Under the pieces are notes generated by a model, which had not been told where the DNA came from, ran no database searches, and was given only the letters and a program-made list of their open reading frames with translations. This document shows positions 51,461-61,138 of a DNA stretch of 64,000 nucleotides, piece by piece. The translations under genes and the position numbers were made by a program. Source of the DNA: Cupriavidus sp. YR651 (GTDB lineage Bacteria > Pseudomonadota > Gammaproteobacteria > Burkholderiales > Burkholderiaceae); the NCBI RefSeq assembly GCF_900101625.1, contig NZ_FMYZ01000010.1, positions 124,001-188,000 of the forward strand, in the 5' to 3' direction. Position 1 is the first letter of the stretch, and the number at the start of each line of letters is the position of its first letter.

Positions 51461-51766
51461 ATGATCAAGTACGCACTGTTCGCCCGTCTGGAAGCAAAGC
51501 CCGGCAAGGAATCGGAAGTCGCCGCGCTGCTTGAGACGGGCCTGAAGCTGGCGAATCAGGAAGCCACCACGCCCATCTGGTTCGCGTTGAAGTTGTCGGC
51601 GCGCACGTTCGGCGTTTTCGACGCCTTCACGGACGAGGCGGGTCGCCAGGCCCACCTGGCGGGACCGATCGCTCAGGCCCTGATGGCGAAGGCCGACGAG
51701 TTGTTCACGCAGCCGCCGAGCATCGAGAAGATCGACGTGCTGGGCTTGAAGAATCAACCCGCGTAA
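51461..51766 (+). CDS. Antibiotic-biosynthesis-monooxygenase-like (ABM) protein
   Basis: 101 residues from ATG 51461 with AAGGAGA 8 bases upstream. A dimeric ferredoxin-like ABM fold is suggested by the alternation ALFARLEAKPGKESEVAALL, PIWFALKLSARTFGVFDAF and the final LGLKN. These proteins include quinol monooxygenases and heme-degrading enzymes; here no catalytic residue is decisive. Expected to be controlled by the divergent GlxA regulator. The thioesterase gene follows 55 bp later. Confidence 0.87.
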   Translation: MIKYALFARLEAKPGKESEVAALLETGLKLANQEATTPIWFALKLSARTFGVFDAFTDEAGRQAHLAGPIAQALMAKADELFTQPPSIEKIDVLGLKNQPA

Positions 51767-51821
51767 CCACCACGGCCGGCAGGGCTGCCCTTGAAACACT
51801 CACTGGATCTGAGCCAATAAC

Positions 51822-52262
51822 ATGTACGAAAAAGTGCTGGTCGCAGGCTGGGGCGATATGGACTTCAACGCCCACATGCGCAATACCGCCTATCTGGACA
51901 AGGCCGCGGATGTGCGGATGATGTACTTCTCAAGCTGCGGCTTCTCGATGAGCGAGTTCATGCGCATCAGGCTGGGCCCGGTGGTGATGAAGGACGAGAT
52001 CGAGTATTTCCGCGAGTTCCAGCTACTCGACGACGTCCGCATTACCTTGAGCCTTGCCGGGCTTTCCGATGACGGCAGCCGCATGACGCTGCGCAACGAC
52101 TTCTATCGCCAGGGCACGCTGGCGGCGCGCGTCACATCGACGGCGGGCTGGCTCGATCTGAACCGGCGCAAGCTGGTTTGTCCCCCGGAGGCGCTTATGC
52201 AAGCCTTGCGGGAACTGGCCCGGAGCGAGGATTTTGTCGTGTTGCCGGATAGCAGCCGCTGA
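51822..52262 (+). CDS. Hotdog-fold acyl-CoA thioesterase (4HBT family)
   Basis: 146 residues. The hotdog signature is clear: VLVAGWGDMDFNAHMRNTAYLDKAADVR, with catalytic-type Asp in GDMDFN, then the strand-rich half DEIEYFREFQLLDDVRITLSL and the final TAGWLDLNRRKL. Enzymes of this type hydrolyse acyl-CoA or aromatic CoA thioesters. In line with the ABM gene, perhaps one transcript. The original substrate is unknown. Confidence 0.9.
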   Translation: MYEKVLVAGWGDMDFNAHMRNTAYLDKAADVRMMYFSSCGFSMSEFMRIRLGPVVMKDEIEYFREFQLLDDVRITLSLAGLSDDGSRMTLRNDFYRQGTLAARVTSTAGWLDLNRRKLVCPPEALMQALRELARSEDFVVLPDSSR

Positions 52263-52267
52263 CGTGC

Positions 52268-52312
52268 CGAGGCTCGCCGCTCGTTGATCCATGCGTGAGC
52301 GGTCGAGCCTCG
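52268..52312. other. 15-bp near-perfect hairpin between convergent genes
   Basis: CGAGGCTCGCCGCTC (52268-52282) pairs with GAGCGGTCGAGCCTCG (52297-52312), with a single bulged T and a 14-base loop. It starts 5 bp after the thioesterase stop, 37 bp before the convergent glycosyltransferase stop. No U-run. Confidence 0.6.
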
Positions 52313-52348
52313 CCAGATGCGGGTCGCCGGGGTGGCGGCCCGTCGACC

Positions 52349-53059
52349 CTATAGCAGATCGAGTGCGGTCAACAAGGACGTAGCCAGCGCGAACAGCAGT
52401 CCGGTGGCGCCGAGGCGCTCGTAGACGATGCCGAACTTCTCGCGGCGCTTCTGCGACGGGTAGGTTGCGCTAAGTCCGCTTTCCTCGATCGACGACAGCG
52501 GCACTTGCACGTAGCGAAACGCCTTGGCCGTGAATCGCTTGTAGTACTGGATGACGAAGTCCAGGTCGGAGTAGATCCGCCACTTCTCTTCGTAGCGCAG
52601 GTCGCACACACGGAAGGCCATGGCCTGATGGCAGGCATGGATCACGCCGGCGCGCAGCCGGCTCAATGGCGCCGCCGGCTCCAGGCCGCGCGGGCTGATG
52701 TTGTCGCCGTAGATCAGCCACGGCGTTTCGCCCTGCCGGGCGCTGCGCACGACCGTGGACAGCGCATCGGGTGTGGCGAAGCAGTCGCCCGAATTCATGA
52801 ACACCGCCCATTCGCCGGTGGCAAGGTTCAACCCCTTGTTCATGGCGGGATACACGCCGCCATCCGGCTCGCTGACGAAGACGTCGATCTCGGCCTGGCG
52901 CGTGCGCGCCAGCTCGACGGAGCCATCCGAGGAACCGCCGTCGATGACGAGATACTCGAGCACATAGTCATCGCGGCTCTGCATCTGCACGCTGTCCATG
53001 GTGCGGCTCAGGCCGTCACGATTGTTGAAATTGATGGTGATGACAGAGATTCGGGTCAT
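52349..53059 (-). CDS. Family 2 glycosyltransferase (WcaA-like)
   Basis: 236 residues from ATG 53059; ATG 53068 gives three more residues. GT-A fold: ISVITINFNNRDGLSRTMDS, VIDGGSSDGS, FVSEPDGGVYPAMNKGL (the DxD-like acidic metal site) and GEWAVFMNSGD. Such enzymes transfer a sugar in cell-surface polysaccharide synthesis. The C-terminal 20 residues are hydrophobic and could touch the membrane. No other polysaccharide gene is nearby, so this is an isolated member. Confidence 0.9.
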   Translation of the reverse strand: MTRISVITINFNNRDGLSRTMDSVQMQSRDDYVLEYLVIDGGSSDGSVELARTRQAEIDVFVSEPDGGVYPAMNKGLNLATGEWAVFMNSGDCFATPDALSTVVRSARQGETPWLIYGDNISPRGLEPAAPLSRLRAGVIHACHQAMAFRVCDLRYEEKWRIYSDLDFVIQYYKRFTAKAFRYVQVPLSSIEESGLSATYPSQKRREKFGIVYERLGATGLLFALATSLLTALDLL

Positions 53060-53124
53060 AGCTTGCATTCCAGGCGCACAAACGTGATGAATAAACCGCG
53101 CTTCCGACAAAAAATGACGCCTGG

Positions 53125-53154
53125 TGGCAGGTGGGGGCCTGACACTTTTTTTTT
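53125..53154 (+). terminator. Rightward rho-independent terminator or REP-like element
   Basis: TGGCAGG (53125-53131) and CCTGACA (53138-53144) form a stem with one mismatch, loop of six, followed by C and nine T (53146-53154). It points rightward, but the nearest rightward gene stops 860 bp upstream (52262). The GGCCTGACAC segment resembles short repeated elements in other proteobacterial genomes (from memory). Confidence 0.5.
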
Positions 53155-53309
53155 CGACTGAGCTTTGGATTTACCGACTACAGCGTGTCTTTTCGACAGC
53201 AAAGGCTCTCACACCGCCCCTTATGGTTATGTGGGCCAACGCACGAAGTCATCGTGGTGTCGTGTCGGCGTGACAGATCGCCGCGAAGGGGGGATGTTGC
53301 TGGCCTGCG

Positions 53310-55745
53310 CTAGCCGGCCACCAGCGACGACCATCCCGTGCCGGGTGTGAAGTCGGCGCGGCACGGGCGGCCGTCGGGCAAGACCGCGAAGACCATCGCC
53401 CGCTCGCCTTGCGTGACCACGGTGGCACCGGCGAGCGGGCTGACGGACGTGTAGGCATCGATCGCGATCAATGGCGTCCAGGCGGCGCCCGGGGTCAGCG
53501 AGAGAAATGCGGCATGAAGCAGGCCCTCCGCGCTGACGGCGGCCACCACCAGCGTGTCGCCCGGCAGCATGGCGAGTCCCACTTGGCCTTCCTGTGCGAA
53601 GGCGGGTGCCAGGCCGACCGGCGTCAGCGCTTCGAACAGCAAGGGCTGCAAGCCGAAACCGCACGCGTAGAGAAGACCGTCCGTCCCCACCGCCACGGCC
53701 GCCACGCCACCAAGGTTGTTGGCCAGACCGGGCTTGACGCCGGGCTGCATCGCGATTTCCGACTGTGCGGCCACGCCTTCGTGCCAGAACGTGGTGTGGC
53801 CGTCCGGACCCGGCACACCGGCCATCCAGCGCAACGCGCCGCCATCGTCGATGGCCACCACGTCGAGCATGCCCGGTTTGCGCACCACCATCACGGGCCC
53901 CGGCGTACGACGGTAGGTGCTGAGCGCGTCGAGATCCACCGGGTCGGAAAAATCATGATCGCCCATCACGGTGGCGTCGTAGTCCACCACCACCAGCCGT
54001 CCGTTCGGCGTGATGCCGGCGACGGTCGTGATCTCGTTGACAGGATGACCTGCCGCGAGGTCATAGCCCGGCGCCAGGGTGCCGATCGGTGTGCGCAGGC
54101 GTGCGATGTCGCCGGTGTTGCCGAGGGTGTCCCAGTAGTAGTAGCGCAGCGAGCCGTCCGCGCCGGTGATCAGCACCTCGAATACGGTGCGCAGCAGCGG
54201 CGCTATTTCGAGCGACAACAGCACCGCGGGCTGGGCGTCCGAGAGCGCGAACGCCTTGCCCGGTGGCTGCGGCAATTCCGGGCCGAGACCGAACAGCGCG
54301 GACCACGTGCGCAGGCTCAGCCGGTCGTCGGCGCCAAGCTGCACGATGATGGCGCTGTCGCCCGCCACCGGCACGGCGGCGGGTGCGGGCAGGATGCGCG
54401 GCCACCCCATGTAGGCGGCGATCTTGCGCAGATCCGGCATGCCGCCGATGCCGCCACCGGGGTCCGGGCCGGCCGGCGTGCAGAGCTTTGAATTACGGAA
54501 CAACGCGCGGATGTCGGTCGGAGACAGGCACTGTCCGTCCCGGGCGGCCGCGCACATGCCCTGGATCGCGCACACCACGCCGGCGATGACCGCCGACGCG
54601 CCCGAGGTGCCGCCGAAATCCCGATACGGATAGGCGGCGTTGTCGTAGGGCGCGTGTGCCTTGTCGAAGTCGGCAAAGCAATCGACGCGCGCGCCAAAGC
54701 TGGAACCGCGCTTCCACGGCGGCACCACCGCGTCGGGGGTGACGGCCGGCCGGTCCTGTATCGCGCCGCCCACCATGATCGCCAGTGAATCCCGGTAGCT
54801 GGCCTTCACTGGATTGAAGTGATCGCACTCCTGGCGGTTATCCATGTCGACCCCGGCATTGCCTGCCGGCTCGACCACCGTGATGCCAAAGAACACCAGC
54901 AATTCGATAGCCGTCTGCACTTGCCGTGAGAGTTCCACCGGCAGCGCCGGATCGTCGTCGTTGTGCACCATCCACGGCCGGGCACTCGCCAGTTCGATCA
55001 GGACGACGCCGCCGGGCCGCGCGGCGTCGCCGGCAACGCGCAAGGCCCGGGCCGTGTCGCCCTGGCCGTCCGCGCGCATATCCGTCACCAGATAGCCGTC
55101 GGCATCGGGCGTGATGCCGACGATGCCGCCGCCGTTATCGCTCGCCAGCACCACGCCCATCGCGGACGTACCGTGGTCGATGTACTTCTGGGCCTGGGTG
55201 GCGGCGCCGAACACGGAGAACGGCGTGATCCGTGCGGTCGCCAGGTCCTCGTGTGAGGTATTCCAGCCGTGCTCCAGATCTGCCACGCGCACACCGCGCC
55301 CGGTGCCGCCGGGCACACGCCAGGCATAGCGCGCATCCACGCCGCGTGGCGCGGGCCGCAATTGCAATGCCACCAGTGTTTCCGAATTGGTGCCATAGGC
55401 GACGCGGCTCGCCGGATAGCGGTCCTGCCGCGGCTCGGCCCACTCGACGAACGGCAACGCCTGCAACAGCGCGGTCAGCCCCTCGGCGTCGGCGGCATCG
55501 CAGACCACCCGATACCAAGCGAACGGATCGGGGGGCTCCACGCCTTGCATGCGCGCGGTGTCCACCATGTCGGCCAGCACGGGCACGTCTTCGTCCGCGA
55601 ATCCCGGATCGAGCCGCAGGTCGGGATAGGTGGCGGCAAGATCGTCCCAGTAGGGTTTCAAATCGCCCAGGGATTGCTCGGCCCCGCTGGCATAGGGCAG
55701 CACAAACCCATCCAGCAGTTTCACGTCGATCCACGTATCAGCCAT
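53310..55745 (-). CDS. Subtilisin-like (S8) serine peptidase without signal peptide
   Basis: 811 residues, last gene of the right-edge operon. The catalytic triad is clear: D156 (RVADLEHGW), H191 (DHGTSAMG), oxyanion N296 (EPAGNAG) and S381 (GGTSGAS). Residues 70-110 (YRVVCDAADAEGLTALL, ALPFVEWAEP) look like an I9-type propeptide-like domain. Residues 450-811 are beta-rich repeats resembling a propeller or VCBS-like scaffold. There is no signal peptide, so export would need another route. It overlaps the 526-residue gene start-to-stop by 8 bp. Confidence 0.9.
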   Translation of the reverse strand: MADTWIDVKLLDGFVLPYASGAEQSLGDLKPYWDDLAATYPDLRLDPGFADEDVPVLADMVDTARMQGVEPPDPFAWYRVVCDAADAEGLTALLQALPFVEWAEPRQDRYPASRVAYGTNSETLVALQLRPAPRGVDARYAWRVPGGTGRGVRVADLEHGWNTSHEDLATARITPFSVFGAATQAQKYIDHGTSAMGVVLASDNGGGIVGITPDADGYLVTDMRADGQGDTARALRVAGDAARPGGVVLIELASARPWMVHNDDDPALPVELSRQVQTAIELLVFFGITVVEPAGNAGVDMDNRQECDHFNPVKASYRDSLAIMVGGAIQDRPAVTPDAVVPPWKRGSSFGARVDCFADFDKAHAPYDNAAYPYRDFGGTSGASAVIAGVVCAIQGMCAAARDGQCLSPTDIRALFRNSKLCTPAGPDPGGGIGGMPDLRKIAAYMGWPRILPAPAAVPVAGDSAIIVQLGADDRLSLRTWSALFGLGPELPQPPGKAFALSDAQPAVLLSLEIAPLLRTVFEVLITGADGSLRYYYWDTLGNTGDIARLRTPIGTLAPGYDLAAGHPVNEITTVAGITPNGRLVVVDYDATVMGDHDFSDPVDLDALSTYRRTPGPVMVVRKPGMLDVVAIDDGGALRWMAGVPGPDGHTTFWHEGVAAQSEIAMQPGVKPGLANNLGGVAAVAVGTDGLLYACGFGLQPLLFEALTPVGLAPAFAQEGQVGLAMLPGDTLVVAAVSAEGLLHAAFLSLTPGAAWTPLIAIDAYTSVSPLAGATVVTQGERAMVFAVLPDGRPCRADFTPGTGWSSLVAG

Positions 55746-57318
55746 GACTGTCTCCGGGCGGCACGACGTCCTCGGTCATGACGTCGAAGCGCAAGTGAGA
55801 GACCGGCGGGCCCGCCAGCGGCGTGCGGCTGCGCTCGATCCACAGCACCGGCCTGCCGTGGGTGTCGCGAGCCAGCCGCGCACGGCGCCGCAAGGCCACG
55901 CCGCTGCTGGCGATGGCTTCGGCGGCTATCTCGTGGCCGCGCCCGAAGCCCGGCCCCGATGGCCCGCCGATCAGGCGCGAGACCGGACCGGGCCGCACAC
56001 GCGGCATGGCCCCGGTGAGGTCCGCCACGATGCCTTGTTGCCAGTCGCCGTAGAGCCCATCGGGATGCGTGCGTCGATAGGGATGCCAGTGCGCGGGCAA
56101 GGTGGTGGATGGCAGGTAGCGAAACCGACGCGTGCCCGTGCGCGTGGTCTCGCGGACTGCGGCATCCGTCTTGTCGTCGGGCAACAGCACGCGACCGTCA
56201 GCGCGCAACTCCACCGCCCACGCCGCGTTGGCGTCTTCGTCGATCCCCAGCGATACGTCGTCCAGCAGCGGTCCGGCGTGAGGCGCCACGGCCACCGGCC
56301 AGATCAGCAGCGCGCCGGCGTCCAGCCCGGCCGTGTGAAACAGCGACCAAGCCTGCGGCCCGTCCACCGGCGGCGGCGCCAGCGGCCAGGTGTCGCCGAA
56401 GCTATCGCGCACCACGGCCTGGCGAATGGTGACGAGCACGCCGGACGAGGGCGATGCCGTGCCCCCGGCACCCGGCAGCGGCGATGGCACGGGAATCCAG
56501 AACCAGTCGTCGGCATGCGCCAGCGCCACGTCCAGCAATAGCGCCGTGCCAAGGTGCGAGCGGTCGGGCGAGAAGGCACCGATGTCCACCGCCTGATCTT
56601 CGATCTGCCACCAGCGCGGGTTGGGTGCGCCCGGGTAGGACAGGCGGCTGGCCAGCACGTGTCGCGCCGGTGGCGGTTCTGCCGGCGTGCCGCCGGTCGG
56701 GCGCAAGACCGAGCCGCCGCCATCGGCGGAAAACCAGTCCAGGTCCCCGCCATCGTGCTCGCGGATTTCCAGCCGGCGCGATCCCGCGCTAAAGCGGGCG
56801 TCATGCGTCAGCCGGCGGGCAGACCAGTTGTCGGCGGGCGGCGAGGGCACCTCCGCCCACAGCGCATGGCCCGCCAGCACGCCGGCCGTGAAGATGGCGC
56901 GCCCGTCGAGCGTGCCGGACAACGCCTCATAGGGCGGCGGCAGGTCGCCAAAGCGCAGCGTCGCCAGCCTTTGCGGCGACAGTGCGGCGAGCAATGGGGA
57001 AAGCAATGGCGCCGCAGCACGGCCCAGGCGCGCGCGTCGGCCCAGCGTCCACCAGTCGCCCGGCTCGGCTTCCACCAGCGGTTCGGCGGGCACCACGGTC
57101 GGATCGAGGTCGGGCCGGCGCGGCGCGTACTGCAGCGGCTCATGCGTGACGCTGAGTGCCACCGATATCGGACTGGAGGCATCCTCGCCCTGCAACTCGC
57201 CGAGCTGCCATTGCCGCGTCAGGAACCACACCGGGTCCGCCACGCGGGCGCGCAAACCGTTCTCGAAGTCCGTGGGCGGGCTGAGGGGTTCGAGCCAGAA
57301 GTGAAAGGGCATGGTCAT
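55738..57318 (-). CDS. Unassigned 526-residue protein of the right-edge operon
   Basis: 526 residues from ATG 57318 (MTMPFHFWLEPLSPPTDFEN). Early conserved-looking segment: VADPVWFLTRQWQLGELQGE, then DASSPISVALSVTH. Later it is rich in Trp, Pro and short strands (WSLFHTAGLDAGALLIWPVA, PAHWHPYRRTHPDGLYGDWQ). No signal peptide, membrane segment or known domain that I can name. The start lies 43 bp after the stop of the preceding gene, and its stop overlaps the peptidase ATG. I recall similar proteins in other bacteria, without a name; that is not verified. Confidence 0.7.
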   Translation of the reverse strand: MTMPFHFWLEPLSPPTDFENGLRARVADPVWFLTRQWQLGELQGEDASSPISVALSVTHEPLQYAPRRPDLDPTVVPAEPLVEAEPGDWWTLGRRARLGRAAAPLLSPLLAALSPQRLATLRFGDLPPPYEALSGTLDGRAIFTAGVLAGHALWAEVPSPPADNWSARRLTHDARFSAGSRRLEIREHDGGDLDWFSADGGGSVLRPTGGTPAEPPPARHVLASRLSYPGAPNPRWWQIEDQAVDIGAFSPDRSHLGTALLLDVALAHADDWFWIPVPSPLPGAGGTASPSSGVLVTIRQAVVRDSFGDTWPLAPPPVDGPQAWSLFHTAGLDAGALLIWPVAVAPHAGPLLDDVSLGIDEDANAAWAVELRADGRVLLPDDKTDAAVRETTRTGTRRFRYLPSTTLPAHWHPYRRTHPDGLYGDWQQGIVADLTGAMPRVRPGPVSRLIGGPSGPGFGRGHEIAAEAIASSGVALRRRARLARDTHGRPVLWIERSRTPLAGPPVSHLRFDVMTEDVVPPGDSHG

Positions 57319-57361
57319 GGCCGCAATCCGGTCGGGGTCGGGAGCGAGGGCGGAAGCGACA

Positions 57362-60300
57362 TCAGGTCCACGGGGACCAGAACATCGCCGGGAACGATGA
57401 CAACGCAGCGGGCGTGGCCACGCGGGCGCCCGGTCGCGGCCGGTTGGCCCGCGCGCGGGCAAGCAGCCGGGTTTCCAGCACCAGCGCGGCCAGTTGCGCA
57501 TCCGTCAGGCGCTGGGTGGCATCGGGCGGGACCGCCAGCAACACCGCCTGCGGCGCACGCGACTTGGGGCCGTTGAAGCCGAAGGCAGCGCTGGTGACGT
57601 GCTGTTCCGATGGAATCGCATCGTTCCACGCATCCAGGCAGGCAATCGCCATGCTGTCCGGCAGGGCACCCGGATCCGGCCCATAGGCCACGATGACCGG
57701 CCCCGTGCGGGTCCACGGATCGGCTGACCCGGACGGCGTCGCCACCATCGCGCGCCAGGGGATCGCGGTCGCATCCAGTTGCCGGGCTTCGAGCAGCGCC
57801 AGCCGGGGCCGTACCGCTGCAACGATTTCGAGCCATGTGCGGTCGGTCTCCGGGCGGCCGTCGGCATTGACGTCCGCCACGGCCATGGTGGGTGCGAGAT
57901 TTGACGGGATGACCGGCAGCACGGGCAGGCGCGGTTGGCCCGCCAGCGCGCGGATGGCCTGGCGGAGCCCGTTCACGCCCGGCCCCGCCACCACGGGGAG
58001 GCGCGCCTGCAGACGCGCACGGGCCTGCGCCAACGGCTCTTCGTCGCCGGCCTGCGTGGCTTGCCATAGCCGGCATTGCGCCAGGCACCAGTCGCCATTG
58101 GCGGGATCGTTGAAATCGATGCCGTCGAAGGTGGCGAGCAGCCCTTGCAGGCGCGTACGCAAGGCCACCAATCGGGTGGACAGGTCAGCCAGCATGGCGT
58201 CGCGCAGCGGCGTGGCGGGCGCGTGTTCGTCGTCGCGCCCGTCTGTGGTCCCCGGCACGGGCGGGTTGCTGTCGCCGCCGCCGAGCAGTTCGGCCAGCCG
58301 GCTGGCACGTGCGAGCTTGTCGGCGCCGGACCCCGCAACAACCGGCAGCGTCGCGTCAAGGCTGCCACGCAGCAGGCGGGAGAGATCGGCATCGCCGAGC
58401 GCCAGCGCGTCCGCGCCATGCAGGCCCCGGTCGACCAGACTGACCGTGTCGGCGCCGATGGTCCAGGTCCAGTCCTGTGGCGGCCCGAGTTCGGCATCGA
58501 GCAGGTCTGCGAACGCCGGGTCGGCCTGCAGCGCGGGCGAGGCGGACGTGCCGCGCAAATGGCCCGGTGGCAGCAGGGCCCAGGCCGACACGCGTACGCT
58601 GCTGGCCTGGCGCGGCGTGCGGATGGCGCGGAGGTCCGGCGGCGCGCCGAGCCCTGCGGCTGCTTCCATGGCGGCGTTGCCCACGCCCCCTTGCCCCGAC
58701 ACCAGCGCGTGAATGCCATCGGCGACCAGCAGGTCCGCATAGGTATCGAGCGCCGCGTCGCATACCGCCAGGGCCGCGCGCACGTCGGGGGCGAAGGCGG
58801 GCGCAGGCGGGTCACCGGGTTGGGGACGAAACAGCAGGCGCAGCACCCGTGCGCCGTCGCAGCAGCGTTGCCCGGCGTGCGTGTCGCGCAGCGGAAACTG
58901 CTGGCGCAGCGCGCGCACGGTGTCCCAGTCGCCAACGATGCGTTCGACTTCGAGCCCCAGCGCCTCGTACGGATGCAGGCCCAGCCGCACGCGTTCGGCC
59001 AGCCGGGCGGCGGCGCGCACCTTGCCGGAATCGATGGCGATCTGCCACCGCGCGTCGCCGGGGTAGCGGATGGCCGCGTCGCGGAGCAACGCCGCCGTCA
59101 TCGCCTGCGTGGGCGAGGGGGCGTGCAGCAGGCCGGCTGCGGTGGGGCCTGGTGGCAGGCCTTGCCCCGGATTGGCCGCGTCGTAGGGCGCGGGTCGATC
59201 TACCCAGCCATAGGCCCCGAGCCGCCACGGCGCGCGCGCGGCGTGGAGCTGGCGCAGGCGCTCGGTCGCCAGCCCCGTGATCCACGGGTCGACGCGATGG
59301 CTGGCGGTGTCCAGCGCGGCCAGCACACAGGCAAAGACGCCATGTCCATCGCTGGCATAGACCTCGACCAGACCGATAAGCGCTTCCATGCCGGTGATGT
59401 AGCGCTTGGCCACGCGCTGCGCGCCGGCATCGCCCGATAGCAGATCGTTCAGATGCGGATTGGCCAGCGCGCCGGAGTACCCGCGCTGCACGAGCTTCAC
59501 CAGCACGTCCGTACCGGCCTGCAGCGGCAGCGGCGCAGCCGGGTCGACGGGCAGGCCGGCGTCCATGGCTTCGCGCGCCTGCCCCACGCTGGCGCGCAGC
59601 AGGCAGACGGTTTCGAAGATGAGATGGCCCAGCAAGCCGAGCTTGCGCTGCCAGCGCAGGGGGAACGCCTCACTGTCGGTGTCGAGCAGCACGCGCAGGG
59701 TGTCGGGGTCGTCGGCCTCGCCATCGGGCGTGGAGCCGGGCAGGTCGGCAACGTGCCAGAACGGCCCAAGGGGCGCGAGCGGTGTCTTGCGTCCGCCGAT
59801 GCTGGCGGCCGTATCGTGATCCCACGGGCTCGGCATGGAGGGCGCAAGGCCGCGCATGGCGTGCATGGCGTTGACCACAGGCAGCGTGGACAACGGCCGC
59901 AGCCCCCACCTGCGCGTGGGCGCGTGCTGCCCGAGCAGCTCGACGGCCTCTGCGGCGGAGGCCCCGACCACCGTGCCGGGGTAGACGGAGGCATCGGCCG
60001 CTGCGGCGTCCCGCCAGGGCACGACCCAATCGCGGACATGGCCGGCCGTGAGGTCGGGGTCCGACCAGTCGGCGAGCAATGTCGCAGGCAGCAGGCCGTA
60101 AGGTTGAGGGCCCACGCGGATGGCCGGATACGGTCCCTCCGGCGCAAGGTAGCTGGCGGCCCAATCGGCCAGTTGCGCTTCGGCGTCGCCGGCACCGGTC
60201 ACGTCGCGCAGCGCATGCCCCCATAGCACCGGCCACAGGGCGCGCACGACGGTCGGGCCGTAGCCCTCGGCAGGTGCATCGCCAGCTTGCAGGGCCACCG

Positions 60301-61138
60301 GTGTGGCGTCCGGGCCGGCCAGTGCGGCCATCACGGCTGCCGAGGCGCTGTGCGCAACCGGCAACGCGGCATCGACGTTCGTCCATGCAGCCGGGTCCGC
60401 GCCCATTTCCGCCGTGGCTTCGCCGTCCACGGTGTTGGTGGGCGTGCCCGGCACCAGTACCGAGAGACGGCCGGTCGCGGCATGCATCGCGGCGAGCGGC
60501 TCCGGTGCCAGGTCGCCAAGCCCGGCCACGATGATGGCCTCCAGCGCAGGCGGCGGCCCGCCGATCGGAAACGGGATCTCGATCGCAAGACCCGCGGCCC
60601 GCGCCTTGTCGAAGGACGTCCACCAGGTCTGCGGCAGTTCGCCATCCGCGGCAGGTGCTGCGAAGGCCGCCAGCTCCAGGTCACTGAGGATCAGGCCACG
60701 GTCGGGGTACATCGTGCCGGCGAGTGTCGGCACGGTCTCGCCAGCCTCAAGGAACCATACGCGCAGCGCGGGCGGCAGGCCGTAGGGCTGGTGGATGTCG
60801 GGATAGTCGTCGGGGCTGCGCACCGCTTCCGCGCTACGGTCGGCGCGCGGCACGGCGCCGCTGTTGTCGATCTCCACCGTGCGCCGCAGCCAGATCGCGC
60901 GCTCCATGCCCAGCCGCGCGGCCAGCGCACGCAAGCGCGTGTCGGCATCGTCCGCATACTGGCGCAGCACGTCATCGAACACGTCGAGTTCCTCGGGCGA
61001 TGGCGGCGCCGGCCGGCGCGCCATCGAGAACTCGTCCGGCCACACGCGCAAGCGCAACCGCCAGCCGGGCCGCTGGCCATCGGGCGCGTAGAAGCGCGTT
61101 TCGATACGCAGCGGCGCCAGGACTTCGACGGTGCTCAT
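57362..61138 (-). CDS. Unassigned 1258-residue protein of the right-edge operon
   Basis: 1258 residues from ATG 61138. It opens MSTVEVLAPLRIETRFYAPD and then LRLRVWPDEFSMARRPAPP. The chain is Ala/Leu/Asp-rich with many predicted helices, few cysteines, and no repeats or transmembrane segments that I can see. No catalytic motif is recognisable. The start overlaps the stop of the 847-residue gene (ATGA), so the two are co-translated. Its size and lack of a signal peptide suit a structural or scaffold protein in the cytoplasm. Function unknown. Confidence 0.72.
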   Translation of the reverse strand: MSTVEVLAPLRIETRFYAPDGQRPGWRLRLRVWPDEFSMARRPAPPSPEELDVFDDVLRQYADDADTRLRALAARLGMERAIWLRRTVEIDNSGAVPRADRSAEAVRSPDDYPDIHQPYGLPPALRVWFLEAGETVPTLAGTMYPDRGLILSDLELAAFAAPAADGELPQTWWTSFDKARAAGLAIEIPFPIGGPPPALEAIIVAGLGDLAPEPLAAMHAATGRLSVLVPGTPTNTVDGEATAEMGADPAAWTNVDAALPVAHSASAAVMAALAGPDATPVALQAGDAPAEGYGPTVVRALWPVLWGHALRDVTGAGDAEAQLADWAASYLAPEGPYPAIRVGPQPYGLLPATLLADWSDPDLTAGHVRDWVVPWRDAAAADASVYPGTVVGASAAEAVELLGQHAPTRRWGLRPLSTLPVVNAMHAMRGLAPSMPSPWDHDTAASIGGRKTPLAPLGPFWHVADLPGSTPDGEADDPDTLRVLLDTDSEAFPLRWQRKLGLLGHLIFETVCLLRASVGQAREAMDAGLPVDPAAPLPLQAGTDVLVKLVQRGYSGALANPHLNDLLSGDAGAQRVAKRYITGMEALIGLVEVYASDGHGVFACVLAALDTASHRVDPWITGLATERLRQLHAARAPWRLGAYGWVDRPAPYDAANPGQGLPPGPTAAGLLHAPSPTQAMTAALLRDAAIRYPGDARWQIAIDSGKVRAAARLAERVRLGLHPYEALGLEVERIVGDWDTVRALRQQFPLRDTHAGQRCCDGARVLRLLFRPQPGDPPAPAFAPDVRAALAVCDAALDTYADLLVADGIHALVSGQGGVGNAAMEAAAGLGAPPDLRAIRTPRQASSVRVSAWALLPPGHLRGTSASPALQADPAFADLLDAELGPPQDWTWTIGADTVSLVDRGLHGADALALGDADLSRLLRGSLDATLPVVAGSGADKLARASRLAELLGGGDSNPPVPGTTDGRDDEHAPATPLRDAMLADLSTRLVALRTRLQGLLATFDGIDFNDPANGDWCLAQCRLWQATQAGDEEPLAQARARLQARLPVVAGPGVNGLRQAIRALAGQPRLPVLPVIPSNLAPTMAVADVNADGRPETDRTWLEIVAAVRPRLALLEARQLDATAIPWRAMVATPSGSADPWTRTGPVIVAYGPDPGALPDSMAIACLDAWNDAIPSEQHVTSAAFGFNGPKSRAPQAVLLAVPPDATQRLTDAQLAALVLETRLLARARANRPRPGARVATPAALSSFPAMFWSPWT

